Below, piece after piece: positions 16,701 through 24,958 of a stretch of 64,000 nucleotides of DNA. Made by a program: the position numbers and the translations under genes. Numbering within the stretch: the first letter of the stretch is position 1; every line of letters begins with the position of its first letter. This DNA comes from Dinghuibacter silviterrae (GTDB lineage: Bacteria; Bacteroidota; Bacteroidia; Chitinophagales; Chitinophagaceae). The notes beneath the pieces are model-generated. The model made no database searches and was not told the DNA's origin. It saw nothing but the letters and a program-made list of their open reading frames with translations. The DNA is taken from NCBI RefSeq assembly GCF_004366355.1, contig NZ_SODV01000001.1, positions 3,286,001 to 3,350,000 on the forward strand. Reading direction: 5' to 3'.

Positions 16701-17185
16701 CTTTCCCGAAATTTTATGGTGGATTGCAAAATAGTCTACAATTTAAAGGATTTCAGTTAGACTTTATTTTTCAGTTTACAAAGCAGAGGGCCTACGCCTA
16801 CAAATTTGGTAACGGATACAAATATCCCGGTCAGTTTTTTCGTTCGCAGAGCAACCAGCCAGTTAGTGTACTCAACCCCTGGCAAAAACCCGGAGATAAT
16901 GCTTCGATCCAGAGGTACTCCACTAAACTGACTGGCCTTGTCGCTGCTTCGAGCGATGCTGTTTATGCTGATGCTTCTTATATAAGGTTAAGGAATCTTT
17001 CTTTATCATATCAATTTCCTGATAAATGGGTACAAAAGGGCCGCTTTAGATATTTTAGGATGTATATGCAAGGGCAAAATCTATGGACAATTACCCATTA
17101 TCAGGGCATGGATCCGGAAAATCAAGGCAACTCTGCCTTGCCTCCTTTACAGATTTGGACATTAGGGATCCAGCTAGGGTTATAA
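13793..17185 (+). CDS. SusC/RagA-type TonB-linked outer-membrane transporter with STN domain
   Basis: The ATG at 13793 gives about 1,130 residues. After a signal peptide (LVAILMLATCLQVSARG), an STN domain (residues ~40-115; VNLTLKNAPLETALKAI) is followed by a carboxypeptidase-regulatory-like domain (VRGRVMDEKGEPLVGASVVVKG). The TonB plug follows (EVIAYGTTTQRFTTGNISEVKG, DPLYVIDGIPYN, SIEVLKDADATAIYGSRAANG), then the barrel ending in IWTLGIQLGL. It forms the barrel beneath the SusD lid and imports a TonB-dependent substrate. The first ~500 bp resemble the GC-balanced flanks, while the rest is clearly AT-rich, so the gene appears mosaic. The substrate is unknown; the peptidase neighbour suggests peptides. 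Confidence 0.95.
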   Translation: MQITAPGKVPHRGALPQIMLVMRLVAILMLATCLQVSARGYTQGRVNLTLKNAPLETALKAIMKQSGYYYWGDPALLKRAKPVNVALRDAEVRAALDECFRDQPLTYEIEDRIVVVKEVVASSASIVPNAEPLSEVRGRVMDEKGEPLVGASVVVKGTKIGTVTDSKGNFELSNVSNGAVLVLSYTGYLSREIVLRGGGQDMVIRLIVSNSPLDEVEVIAYGTTTQRFTTGNISEVKGEDIARQPVGNPLLALEGRVPGLFITQNTGVPGGGVTVRIQGQNSIQRGNDPLYVIDGIPYNSQIPSTGLGNNILGNSGNYSTGNIQINGVGNPLSYINPLDIASIEVLKDADATAIYGSRAANGAILITTKKGVAGSMKVDFNLQQGFGKVTRSMKMMNTRQYLDMRYEALKNDGINLSAQSKTNANYYDLLFWDTTRYTNWAKTLIGNTAQYTNVNGSVSGGTNTIQYFLDGTYHRETTVFPGDFSDQKASLHLNISGASSKQKFHFQLTGSYLYDDNQLPQTDLTNIAMLLEPDAPPLYNSDGSINWAQTATGNSSFDHNPMAKLYNTYRNDAGNLMSNLLLVYRLLPGLDVQSNIGYTNMHSKEFTASPLVAIQPEYRTNIPRSANYGASDIYTWIVEPQIHYVKKILKGKLESLLGATIQQNGSNGYSIEGVGYNSDNVLENIQDATALSATSVFQSEYKYGAVFGRINYDWQDKYIINLNGRRDGSSRFGENNQFHEFGSVGAGWIFSREKFIQNDLPFLSFGKLRASYGTTGNDQIGDYAFMNLYSAVYASVPYQGAVGLAPTGLANPYLEWEETQKASLGGDFGILRDRLLLNVTFERNRSSNELLNYALPNITGFGTITKNFPATVQNTSWELNLNSTNVNVKGFTWTTGLNLTIPRNKLISFPNLSTSTYAKSLVIGQPVNIQHELHFLGVNPATGLYIAADSHGNPTSTPNYSTDRTVTVSTFPKFYGGLQNSLQFKGFQLDFIFQFTKQRAYAYKFGNGYKYPGQFFRSQSNQPVSVLNPWQKPGDNASIQRYSTKLTGLVAASSDAVYADASYIRLRNLSLSYQFPDKWVQKGRFRYFRMYMQGQNLWTITHYQGMDPENQGNSALPPLQIWTLGIQLGL

Positions 17186-17243
17186 AAATATATATTAAAG
17201 CCTTTGTATCCCTGCTGAGGGCACCACTTTTAAAAAATGTGTT

Positions 17244-18686
17244 ATGGAGTCAAAATTTAAAGGATTTTCGAATTGTACTATAATAATAATTTTCATTTTT
17301 ACTTTTTGCTTTTGTAGTTGCAAAAAACTAATTGGCGTTAATCCTCCGATTACTGCGACTACTAATACTAGCGTTTTCAGTACGGATGCCAACGCTGCGT
17401 CTGTATTGACAGGTCTGTATGCTACGCTTAGTCAGGGAGGTTTTGTTGAGGGAAGTTCAGGGATTTCTTTGCTATCTGGCTTGTCGGCCGATGAGTTTAC
17501 ACTATTTAATGGTGTCTCAAATACGAGTACTATGTATTATTATTATACAAATACCTTGTTTGTTAGTGCTCTTAGCTCGGCAGGAACAGAGAATTGGAGT
17601 GGATTTTATAACGATATCTATACTTGCAACGTAGCAATTGAGGGAATATCGGTGTCAAACTCGCTAACTCCTGCCGTTCAACAACAATTATTAGGGGAAG
17701 CCAAGTTTATGCGGGCATTCCTGTACTTCTACCTAGTTAATTTATACGGCCCTGTTCCGTTGGCGACAACTTCAGATTATGAGGTTAATTCAGAATTACC
17801 CAGATCTTCAATCAGTGATGTGTACAAGCAAATTATAGCTGACTTGACAGATGCCGAAGCATTACTTTCGAGTAACTATGTATCGGCAGACGCGATAACT
17901 GCAACCTCTGAGCGTGTTCGTCCAACCAAATGGGCCGCGGCGGCTTTGTTGGCAAGGGTGTATTTGTATACTGGTGATTATGCGGACGCAGAGAAATTTT
18001 CGACTGAGGTTATTGGCAATACTTCATTATATCAAATGACACTGTTAGACGATGTCTTTTTGAAAAACAGTCAGGAAGCTATCTGGCAATTGCAGCCAGT
18101 TTTTTCTGGCATAAATACGGCAGATGCTCCGGTTTTTGTTATCCCCTCTACTGGCCCTAGTTCTAACTATCCTGTTTATTTAAGCAATAGCTTGTTGAAT
18201 AGTTTTAGTGTAGGAGATGAACGTAGATTGCATTGGGTTGATAGTGTGATAGTTGGTGACAGTACTTATTACTTTCCCTATAAATACAAGGTTGCTGTTT
18301 ATAACGCGCCGGTAACCGAATATTTGATGGTTCTTCGTTTAGGGGAGCAATATTTAATTAGAGGAGAAGCACGAGTGCAGCAGGGGGAATCAAGTGCTGT
18401 GGACGATTTAAATGTGCTTCTCAACCGGGCTGGTTTAAGTAATTATTCAGGACCAACAGATAAAAATTCGTTGTTGAATGTGATAATGAATCAACGGAGA
18501 ATTGAGTTGTTTTCTGAATGGGGAAATCGTTGGCTTGATTTAAAAAGAATGGGAAATGTGGACGCAGTTATGAGTGTTGCTTGTCCGCAAAAGGGAGGCA
18601 CATGGAACAGTTATCAGCAATTGTATCCTATATCATTTAGTGACATTGAAAGAGATCAGAATTTGACTCAAAATATAGGGTATTAA
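17244..18686 (+). CDS. SusD/RagB-type surface lipoprotein
   Basis: This 480-residue protein has a lipoprotein signal (TFCFCSCKK) and the SusD fold. It includes a helical NAASVLTGLYATL segment, FMRAFLYFYLVNLYGPVPL (the usual RAF..YF.LV..YG..P motif), RPTKWAAAALLARVYLY and a C-terminal NVIMNQRRIELFSEWGNRWLDLKRMG. It acts as the substrate-binding lid of the SusC transporter immediately upstream (58 bp gap). Composition is AT-rich like the second part of susC and the following two genes. Confidence 0.95.
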   Translation: MESKFKGFSNCTIIIIFIFTFCFCSCKKLIGVNPPITATTNTSVFSTDANAASVLTGLYATLSQGGFVEGSSGISLLSGLSADEFTLFNGVSNTSTMYYYYTNTLFVSALSSAGTENWSGFYNDIYTCNVAIEGISVSNSLTPAVQQQLLGEAKFMRAFLYFYLVNLYGPVPLATTSDYEVNSELPRSSISDVYKQIIADLTDAEALLSSNYVSADAITATSERVRPTKWAAAALLARVYLYTGDYADAEKFSTEVIGNTSLYQMTLLDDVFLKNSQEAIWQLQPVFSGINTADAPVFVIPSTGPSSNYPVYLSNSLLNSFSVGDERRLHWVDSVIVGDSTYYFPYKYKVAVYNAPVTEYLMVLRLGEQYLIRGEARVQQGESSAVDDLNVLLNRAGLSNYSGPTDKNSLLNVIMNQRRIELFSEWGNRWLDLKRMGNVDAVMSVACPQKGGTWNSYQQLYPISFSDIERDQNLTQNIGY

Positions 18687-18722
18687 TTTGAAAAGTTGGT
18701 GCGACTACTTTTAGAGTGAATA

Positions 18723-20471
18723 ATGAAAATTGTTTACTGGCAATTAAAATGGAAGACTATAATGAGATTTTGGTATTTACTGATTCTAATCTTGTGTATG
18801 CAGGTGCAATTATCAGCTGCAAGTGGAATGGCTAAGGGTGATGGAAGCTATTTTTCTTTTCAAGTGAACTCATTGAGCAATGATTCCTTGGGTGAAAGGG
18901 GCGTGCAATTTGAGCAAGGATTGACATGGGAGCAGGTAAAAGAGAAAGCTAGAGCTGAGCATAAATATATTTTTCTGGATTGTTTTGCTACTTGGTGTGG
19001 CCCCTGTAAAGCTATGGATAGAGATGTATATCCTGACCCGGAAGTTGGAAGAATCCTTAATCGAAAGTTTATCTCGGTGAGGGTACAAATGGATAAGACA
19101 AATTATGACGACGAATTTATTAAACAATGGTACACTGATGCGGAGACTATCCAGTCAGATTATACAATTACAGCTTTTCCTTCTTTTATTTTTTTTTCGC
19201 CTGAGGGCATTCCCTTACACAAGGGTGTAGGATATAGAAATTCGGAGCAATTTGTTGAATTGGTTAACGAGGTCTTTGCGCCAGATAGGCAATATTACCG
19301 TGTGCTAGCCAATTTTGGACCGGGTAAAATAGACACTTCTGAATTAAAGGGTTTGGCGCGTGCCTTTCGTTTGTCGGATAAATTTTTGGCTGGCGAAATT
19401 GCGGCTGATTATTTAACTCGAATTCCATCTGTCGAATTAGGCCTAAAAGATAACATACAATTGATGATGGAGTTTAGTTATAACCAAAAGGTTCGAGAAA
19501 TTGGACTTAGTTACTTTTCCTCGCTATCCTCAAGGGAAATTTGCACTGAAATTAATCTTCAATTGATTGAGGCATTTAAAAGTGATACCGGGATGCAAAA
19601 AATTATTCTTTCTTATTTGAAAAATCTTAGTATTGAATCTGTACAGAAAAATATCTTAAATCTGGACCTTTTGGTCATTTTTAAAAATATGCCCATGGTG
19701 CGAGAAGTGGCAAACAAGTATGTCATTAGCTTATCAGAAGACAGGTTATATACAATAGATAATCTAAAATTTATAGCGGAATTTACAAAAACATCACAGG
19801 ACAAAGGGTTTACATTGTTTTTTAGTCATGCTGACAAAGTTGATTCTATCATGCATCGCGAGGGTCACGTTAAAAATGTGGCGTATGTTTCGAATTATGC
19901 TACAGGCATTACGGATAATATTATTGCAAAAGAGGAAGTTGGGCCATACTGGGAGGGGGCTGTAAAAGGTGAACGGGTAAATTGGAGAAAGATAAGCAGG
20001 GTGATAAGAAACAAATACAATCGTAAAATAGCAGATCGCGTAATATTAAATGCTAAAGTTTCTTTATATGAATTTTATGCAAAAAAATATAATCAGCAAT
20101 GGTCTGAGTATATTAAGTACAATATAAGAAAAATAGAAGTCTATGGTACAGATACTACAAGTGGATTTTTTGATTCAATACTATTAAATAATTTTTCTTA
20201 TTATGTCTTTTTACATAGTCAGAGGAAGCGACAGTTGAATATAGTATCTGAATGGATGGAAGGTGTAGTTAGAAGGAACCCGAATGATGAAAATGATGTT
20301 GATACTTATGCAAATATTTTATACAAGATTGGAAAGAAAGTGGCAGCCTTAGAAATGGAACAAAAGGCATTGATTATCGCGGAAGGGAAGAAAAATGAGC
20401 ATGGGGTTAAGATTTTCAAAGACAATATTTTGAAAATGAATGGAGATAAACCAACTTGGATTGCTAAGTAG
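18723..20471 (+). CDS. Exported thioredoxin-domain protein with long C-terminal region
   Basis: This 582-residue protein has an N-terminal export signal (ILCMQVQLSAASG; a second possible start is the ATG at 18762). The thioredoxin domain at residues ~60-190 carries the intact redox motif WCGPCK (Cys92, Cys95) and the cis-proline region ITAFPSF. The remaining ~390 residues are helical, with no recognised motif, and probably form a repeat-like scaffold. Proteins with this arrangement are often found behind SusC/SusD pairs together with peptidases in Chitinophagaceae. A reasonable inference is thiol maintenance of periplasmic partners of this uptake system. It follows susD by 36 bp and likely shares its transcript. 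Confidence 0.85.
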   Translation: MKIVYWQLKWKTIMRFWYLLILILCMQVQLSAASGMAKGDGSYFSFQVNSLSNDSLGERGVQFEQGLTWEQVKEKARAEHKYIFLDCFATWCGPCKAMDRDVYPDPEVGRILNRKFISVRVQMDKTNYDDEFIKQWYTDAETIQSDYTITAFPSFIFFSPEGIPLHKGVGYRNSEQFVELVNEVFAPDRQYYRVLANFGPGKIDTSELKGLARAFRLSDKFLAGEIAADYLTRIPSVELGLKDNIQLMMEFSYNQKVREIGLSYFSSLSSREICTEINLQLIEAFKSDTGMQKIILSYLKNLSIESVQKNILNLDLLVIFKNMPMVREVANKYVISLSEDRLYTIDNLKFIAEFTKTSQDKGFTLFFSHADKVDSIMHREGHVKNVAYVSNYATGITDNIIAKEEVGPYWEGAVKGERVNWRKISRVIRNKYNRKIADRVILNAKVSLYEFYAKKYNQQWSEYIKYNIRKIEVYGTDTTSGFFDSILLNNFSYYVFLHSQRKRQLNIVSEWMEGVVRRNPNDENDVDTYANILYKIGKKVAALEMEQKALIIAEGKKNEHGVKIFKDNILKMNGDKPTWIAK

Positions 20472-20553
20472 ATACTGATATATTTTTGACAAATAAGTTG
20501 CACTCCTTATCTGTTATGCCTAAATTTGAAAATTAAATCAAGAATGATAAATA

Positions 20554-23298
20554 ATGAGTTTTAGATTTTTGATCTTCTTCTTGCTTAATATAATTTTAGC
20601 ATCTGATAGTTTGGGGCAGAAAATAGAGTATTCAAATAAACAAATACTGGGCAAATCTCCCATTGACATGACAATACTACGGCGTTGGCCTCATGTAAAT
20701 GCCCCGGTTATTAGCCCCAATGGTGCTTATGTCTCTTATACTATTAATGAACAACCGGAAAATAGTCGGACGCTAGTCGTTTGTGGGGTAAATGTTTCCT
20801 GGGAGAAGAAGGTTGTAGGAGGCTCCGATGGGTTCTTTTCTAAAGATAATAGACTATTTGTTTTTAGACACGTTGATACCCTTTGTTTTCTGGAGCTAGG
20901 AACAAATATAGTCAATCAGATTCCCAATATTCAAAGCATGAAATTTTCAAATGATTCGGCGGTATGCTGGCTTGGATATTGTTTAAAAAATAGTCCTCAC
21001 GAATTAATCGTTCGAAACATACTTACAGGGATCGAGAAGAACTTTTCTAATGTGAGTTCATTTGTTTTTTCTAGTAGTGGGAGTACATTATTGCTGACAA
21101 GCAGCGTTTCAAATGCCCTGGATTGGGTTGATTTGCCCAAAGGAGATATTAAAAGGATCTGGCCTGATGATGGAGTGAGGATCAATAATTATGTGTTTGA
21201 CCGCAGTGGTAGTCAGATTGTGATGATGGTAACTAATCCGATACCTGAAGGTGAAAACAGCATATGGTATTATCGAGCGGGTATGGATAGTGCTATAAAA
21301 TTGGCTGACGATCATTCTCCGGGTGTTGACTCAGGTTTTGTTATTGGGCTTAGTGCTCCCTATTTTACAAAAAACGGTAAGTACGTCCTTTTTTCGGAAA
21401 AAAGAACCTCGAAAAGCCAGAGGCCTGATCCGGGTGCTGCGATGGTGGATGTTTGGCATTATAAGGATGTACGTTTGAATTCCGAGCAGCAGAACGACCC
21501 AACATTTGAGGATGTTACTTGTGCTATCCGGACACAAGGGGGACCTGTTGTTAGGATTGAAAAGGACGGATGGAAGATGGTAATTTCTCCCACTTTTTAT
21601 AATGGTGATTTTACCGTTGTAAGTAATATGGGGGATTTCTTTTGGTGGGACGCAAGACAGAAAGAATCGTATTATGTAGTTTCTTTTGCAGATGGCAGTC
21701 GGAAGTTGTTGAGAAGTGGACGCATTGAGGAACTAACTGTATCTTCTACTGGAGCTTATGTTCTTTATTTTGATGGCAAAGAAAGAAACTATTATATATA
21801 TGATACAAAGGTCAACCTTTCTAGGAATCTTACGAATACAATCCCTCGTCGGTTAGATAATGAATATGAATTGACTTTCTCTGGAAAATATCCTGATGGG
21901 GTAGGAATTGGGGCATGGTTAAAAAATGATACGTCGGTTCTGATATATGACAACTATGATATCTGGCAGGTAGATCCATCGGGGAAGCATACACCCATTG
22001 ACCTAACTAATGGGTATGGTTTCAGGCAACACATCAAATTTCGATTAGTTAACTTTTCAAATGACGGAGAAAGCTTAACTGAAGGAGCTCCTTTGTTATT
22101 GACGGCCTTTAACGTGAAGAACAAATATAATGGATTTTATCAGGTGCTGCCTATCAAAAATAATGATCCAGAAAAATTATGCATGGGGCCTTATTTGTTG
22201 TACAGGGTTGATTCCCAGTCTCCTAACGGTGATGATTTTGACAAGGGGATGATCCCTGTGAAAGCCTCAGACGCTAATGTTTGGATTATAAAAAAACAGA
22301 CTTCAACAGAGGCTCCTAATTACTTTGTAACATTTGATTTTAGGAATTTCCGGCCGATCTCAGACATCCAGCCTCAGCTGAAATATAACTGGCTCACCAC
22401 AGAATTGGTTACTTATAAACAAATGGATGGCAGCTTTTCTCAGGGAATATTATATAAACCGGAGGATTTTGATCCTAAAAAAAAGTATCCGTTGATATTT
22501 AGTTATTATGAGACGTTTTCACATAGAATGTATGAATATCCTGTACCTGGGCTAAATCATGGGCGGATAGATATCCCTTCGTATGTGAGTCGGGGGTACC
22601 TTGTTTTTACGCCGGATATACACTATTCGGTTGCAAGTGTGACCGGACAATTGGTTGGTGATGCCGCGGTGAATTCCGTTGTGGGAGCAGCTAAATATTT
22701 GATGCGGCGGCCTTATATTGATAGTACAAAAATGGGTATACAAGGCCATAGCTTTGCGGGCGGTGAAACGCTATACATTATAACGCATTCTAAATTGTTC
22801 GCAGCTGCCTGTGCTGCTTCTTCAACGACAAGTGACGAAGTAAGTGCATATTTGAGCTTACTCAGTTCTCATGGACGGCCGGTGGGAGAGTTTAGGCAAG
22901 CTCATGCTGAAGGTGGTCACGATCGTATTGGTGTTACTCTTTGGGAGAAGCCTCAATTATACATTAATGCCTCACCTGTTTTCAAAGCTAATGAAGTCAC
23001 TACACCTTTACTCATTATGCATAATAGAGGGGACGAATCTTGTAATTGGGAACAAGGCTTGGAGATGTATATCGCTCTTCGTCGTTTGGGGAAAAAAGTC
23101 TGGATGCTACAGTATGATGGGCAAGATCATACTGTTAATGGTGAGGCAGCAACGGACTTTACTATCCGTGTTGATCAATTTTTTGATTATTATATGAAAG
23201 GAAAATTTCCTCCTAAATGGATGACTGTAGGTGTGCCTGCCAGATTAAAAGGTATAGATACGGGTTTGGAAGTAGATAGTTCCGGTGCCAAGCCATAG
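20554..23298 (+). CDS. Prolyl-oligopeptidase-family (S9) serine peptidase, exported
   Basis: This 914-residue protein has a signal peptide (FLLNIILASDSLGQK), a beta-propeller-like N-terminal part (repeats such as VISPNGAYVSYTI) and a C-terminal alpha/beta hydrolase domain. The catalytic triad is visible: Ser733 in GHSFAGG, Asp827 in NRGDESCNW and His859 in GQDHTVNG. The nucleophile motif G-H-S-F-A-G fits the usual GxSxGG pattern. S9 enzymes cleave short peptides, so with the SusC/SusD pair and the thioredoxin protein upstream it likely degrades imported or bound oligopeptides in the periplasm. It is the last gene of the AT-rich plus-strand block and ends about 260 bp before a convergent operon. 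Confidence 0.92.
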   Translation: MSFRFLIFFLLNIILASDSLGQKIEYSNKQILGKSPIDMTILRRWPHVNAPVISPNGAYVSYTINEQPENSRTLVVCGVNVSWEKKVVGGSDGFFSKDNRLFVFRHVDTLCFLELGTNIVNQIPNIQSMKFSNDSAVCWLGYCLKNSPHELIVRNILTGIEKNFSNVSSFVFSSSGSTLLLTSSVSNALDWVDLPKGDIKRIWPDDGVRINNYVFDRSGSQIVMMVTNPIPEGENSIWYYRAGMDSAIKLADDHSPGVDSGFVIGLSAPYFTKNGKYVLFSEKRTSKSQRPDPGAAMVDVWHYKDVRLNSEQQNDPTFEDVTCAIRTQGGPVVRIEKDGWKMVISPTFYNGDFTVVSNMGDFFWWDARQKESYYVVSFADGSRKLLRSGRIEELTVSSTGAYVLYFDGKERNYYIYDTKVNLSRNLTNTIPRRLDNEYELTFSGKYPDGVGIGAWLKNDTSVLIYDNYDIWQVDPSGKHTPIDLTNGYGFRQHIKFRLVNFSNDGESLTEGAPLLLTAFNVKNKYNGFYQVLPIKNNDPEKLCMGPYLLYRVDSQSPNGDDFDKGMIPVKASDANVWIIKKQTSTEAPNYFVTFDFRNFRPISDIQPQLKYNWLTTELVTYKQMDGSFSQGILYKPEDFDPKKKYPLIFSYYETFSHRMYEYPVPGLNHGRIDIPSYVSRGYLVFTPDIHYSVASVTGQLVGDAAVNSVVGAAKYLMRRPYIDSTKMGIQGHSFAGGETLYIITHSKLFAAACAASSTTSDEVSAYLSLLSSHGRPVGEFRQAHAEGGHDRIGVTLWEKPQLYINASPVFKANEVTTPLLIMHNRGDESCNWEQGLEMYIALRRLGKKVWMLQYDGQDHTVNGEAATDFTIRVDQFFDYYMKGKFPPKWMTVGVPARLKGIDTGLEVDSSGAKP

Positions 23299-23557
23299 TG
23301 GTTGTAAGATAGCTGAAAAACCGAATATTATGGAATGCGATAGGAAAGAATAAATTGGGATGTAGTTGCAATAATAGAATCAAGAAACTAAACTTTAGTT
23401 AAATAACCTGGTTGCATAATGTGTTTTTCATTTGGAGAGAGGAGTTGCAGGCACTTTGGTTTATCTTTTCCAATATACACATAGCGTAATAAATATCTTT
23501 TTGAATTTAGTTTATTGAACGTTTATAGATGTGATATGTTTTTTTTACTGAATATTA

Positions 23558-23818
23558 CTAAAAGTGTGTGAAAGTTGTATTTCCTTGACAAAGGGTATTA
23601 TCATCGCAATTTTCGCCTACTTCAACGGTGGTGTATTTATAAATATTTGGACCTTGAGTAGTAGGGGTTAGGTCACTTTGTATTGAGCAGGAGTTCCCTC
23701 CTTCTAAAGTGGTTGTGCAAAAAGTTATGAGATCGTTGGTCCTTGCATTGAAAGCCAAATCGCCGGCAACAACGGTTAATACTGCGATGGCGTAAAGCAT
23801 AATTTTTGCTTTTATCAT
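23558..23818 (-). CDS. Small exported four-cysteine peptide, copy 2 (DUF6520-like)
   Basis: This 86-residue precursor has a signal peptide (MIKAKIMLYAIAVLTVVAGDLAF) and a ~60-residue mature part with four cysteines (FCTTT, SCSIQ, NCDDN, LCQGN). It is a tandem duplicate of the gene at 24044-24304: NIYKYTTV, the spacing of all four cysteines and the N-terminus are conserved. It resembles the small DUF6520 proteins of Bacteroidota. Cysteines in pairs imply two disulfides after export. It lies downstream of the redox/glycosylation genes on the same strand, 225 bp from the first copy, and may be transcribed with them or separately. Confidence 0.72.
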   Translation of the reverse strand: MIKAKIMLYAIAVLTVVAGDLAFNARTNDLITFCTTTLEGGNSCSIQSDLTPTTQGPNIYKYTTVEVGENCDDNTLCQGNTTFTHF

Positions 23819-23907
23819 GATAAAAGATGTTTTTTAAAGTCGAAAAGCCAGTGTATTTTTAACTTCTTCACTAATAAAACATTCGATTGGATGTATTTAA
23901 CTAAGTA

Positions 23908-23942
23908 GGGTGCCCTGTTTAAATAAACAGAATGGGCACCCT
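23908..23942 (-). terminator. Hairpin between the two peptide genes
   Basis: AGGGTGCCC and GGGCACCCT pair, with GTTTA/TAAAC extending the stem inside. It lies about 100 bp after the stop codon of the upstream copy. There is no T run, so it could be a terminator or an mRNA-stabilising structure. Confidence 0.45.
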
Positions 23943-24043
23943 CTGTGTGTTGTCTTTCAAGTATACCTGTTATGTTTTATTTGTATACTTGGTCTCGCCA
24001 GTATGCTACTTATAAAGGCAATTGGCTTTTTTTCACATTCTAG

Positions 24044-24304
24044 TTACTCGTGCGTGAAGGAAGTTTGTCCTTGGCAACCGGTGTTCGCATCGCAATTTAC
24101 ACCGTCGTCAACGGTCGTGTACTTGTAAATGTTCGAGCCATTAGTTGTAGTGCTAATGTCCACTTGATCTAGGCAAAAATTGCCTCCCTGTAAAGTAGTG
24201 GTGCAATAGGTTGTGAGCTCGTTGGTCCTTGCACTGAAAGCCAATGCGCCACCAACAACGGCTAATACAGCAATGGCGCTAAGCATAATTTTTGCTTTTT
24301 TCAT
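24044..24304 (-). CDS. Small exported four-cysteine peptide, copy 1 (DUF6520-like)
   Basis: This 86-residue precursor has the signal peptide MKKAKIMLSAIAVLAVVGG followed by ALAFSARTNELTTY. The mature part has four cysteines (YCTTT, FCLDQ, NCDAN, GCQGQ) and the stretch SNIYKYTTVDDG. It is clearly duplicated as the gene at 23558. No enzyme motif is present, so it is likely a structural, signalling or binding peptide. The gene immediately upstream encodes a TlpA-like lipoprotein with a CPFC motif and two genes further on is a MauE/DoxX protein, both of which fit disulfide handling of such a peptide. A weak stem GGCTGC/GCAGCC (24356-24392) lies in the 144-bp gap. Confidence 0.75.
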   Translation of the reverse strand: MKKAKIMLSAIAVLAVVGGALAFSARTNELTTYCTTTLQGGNFCLDQVDISTTTNGSNIYKYTTVDDGVNCDANTGCQGQTSFTHE

Positions 24305-24448
24305 AAAAAAAGGTGCTTTTTAGAATCAAAAAGCTAAACTTTGGTTAAGTAAATTGGCTGCGTTAAACTAACTTCCATCAGGAGGTGCAGCCTTTTCCGC
24401 CCTGGAAGTATCCGGATATTTTTAGGAGTGAACCGTATATGATGTTTT

Positions 24449-24940
24449 TTAAAGGGCAGCTTTTTTTATTGTTTTGGTTCCCACATTTCCGATGAGAACT
24501 TGCTTAAGTCGTTTGCCCTTGTCGTATACTGCGATGTAGGGGATTGCTGTTACCTGAAAATATTTTCCGAACAGCGTGCTGTCATCGCGTCCGATAATAA
24601 TATTGGGGTATTTGTTGAGTTGATAATGATTGTAGAAAGTCTTTAGCGAAGAAAAAGGAAAAGAGGAGATCATATAAAGCCTGATTTCATTTAAATTCTT
24701 GATATTAGTAATGATGTCCGCGGTTTGAGCCCGGCAAAATGGACAATTCGGGCTAAACAAGAACAATACAATCGGTTTGTCGGTGGGAATATTTACAGTA
24801 TTTAAACGAGTGGTACTATCCATTAGTAATAGATTATAAGAAGGCATTGGTTTTCCTTCCAGTCCCGTAATAATAGGTGACTGGTTAGTGGAGCAACTGG
24901 ATAAAAGCGATACAAGAAGTAAAAAAGATATCTTTTTCAT
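24449..24940 (-). CDS. TlpA/redoxin-like lipoprotein with CPFC motif
   Basis: This 163-residue protein has a lipoprotein signal (FLLLVSLLSSC), a thioredoxin-like fold with the redox motif CPFC in LFLFSPNCPFCRAQ, and the cis-proline segment VTAIPYIAVYD. It is a periplasmic thiol-disulfide protein anchored to a membrane. TlpA-like proteins accept electrons from membrane partners and reduce or isomerise exported proteins. In this operon the MauE/DoxX protein (26526-26990) is the likely electron partner and the four-cysteine peptides are plausible substrates. That link is inferred from position only. The gene starts 18 bp after the stop of the preceding membrane protein gene. Confidence 0.82.
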   Translation of the reverse strand: MKKISFLLLVSLLSSCSTNQSPIITGLEGKPMPSYNLLLMDSTTRLNTVNIPTDKPIVLFLFSPNCPFCRAQTADIITNIKNLNEIRLYMISSFPFSSLKTFYNHYQLNKYPNIIIGRDDSTLFGKYFQVTAIPYIAVYDKGKRLKQVLIGNVGTKTIKKAAL

Positions 24941-24958
24941 CGTAAAATATTTTAACTT

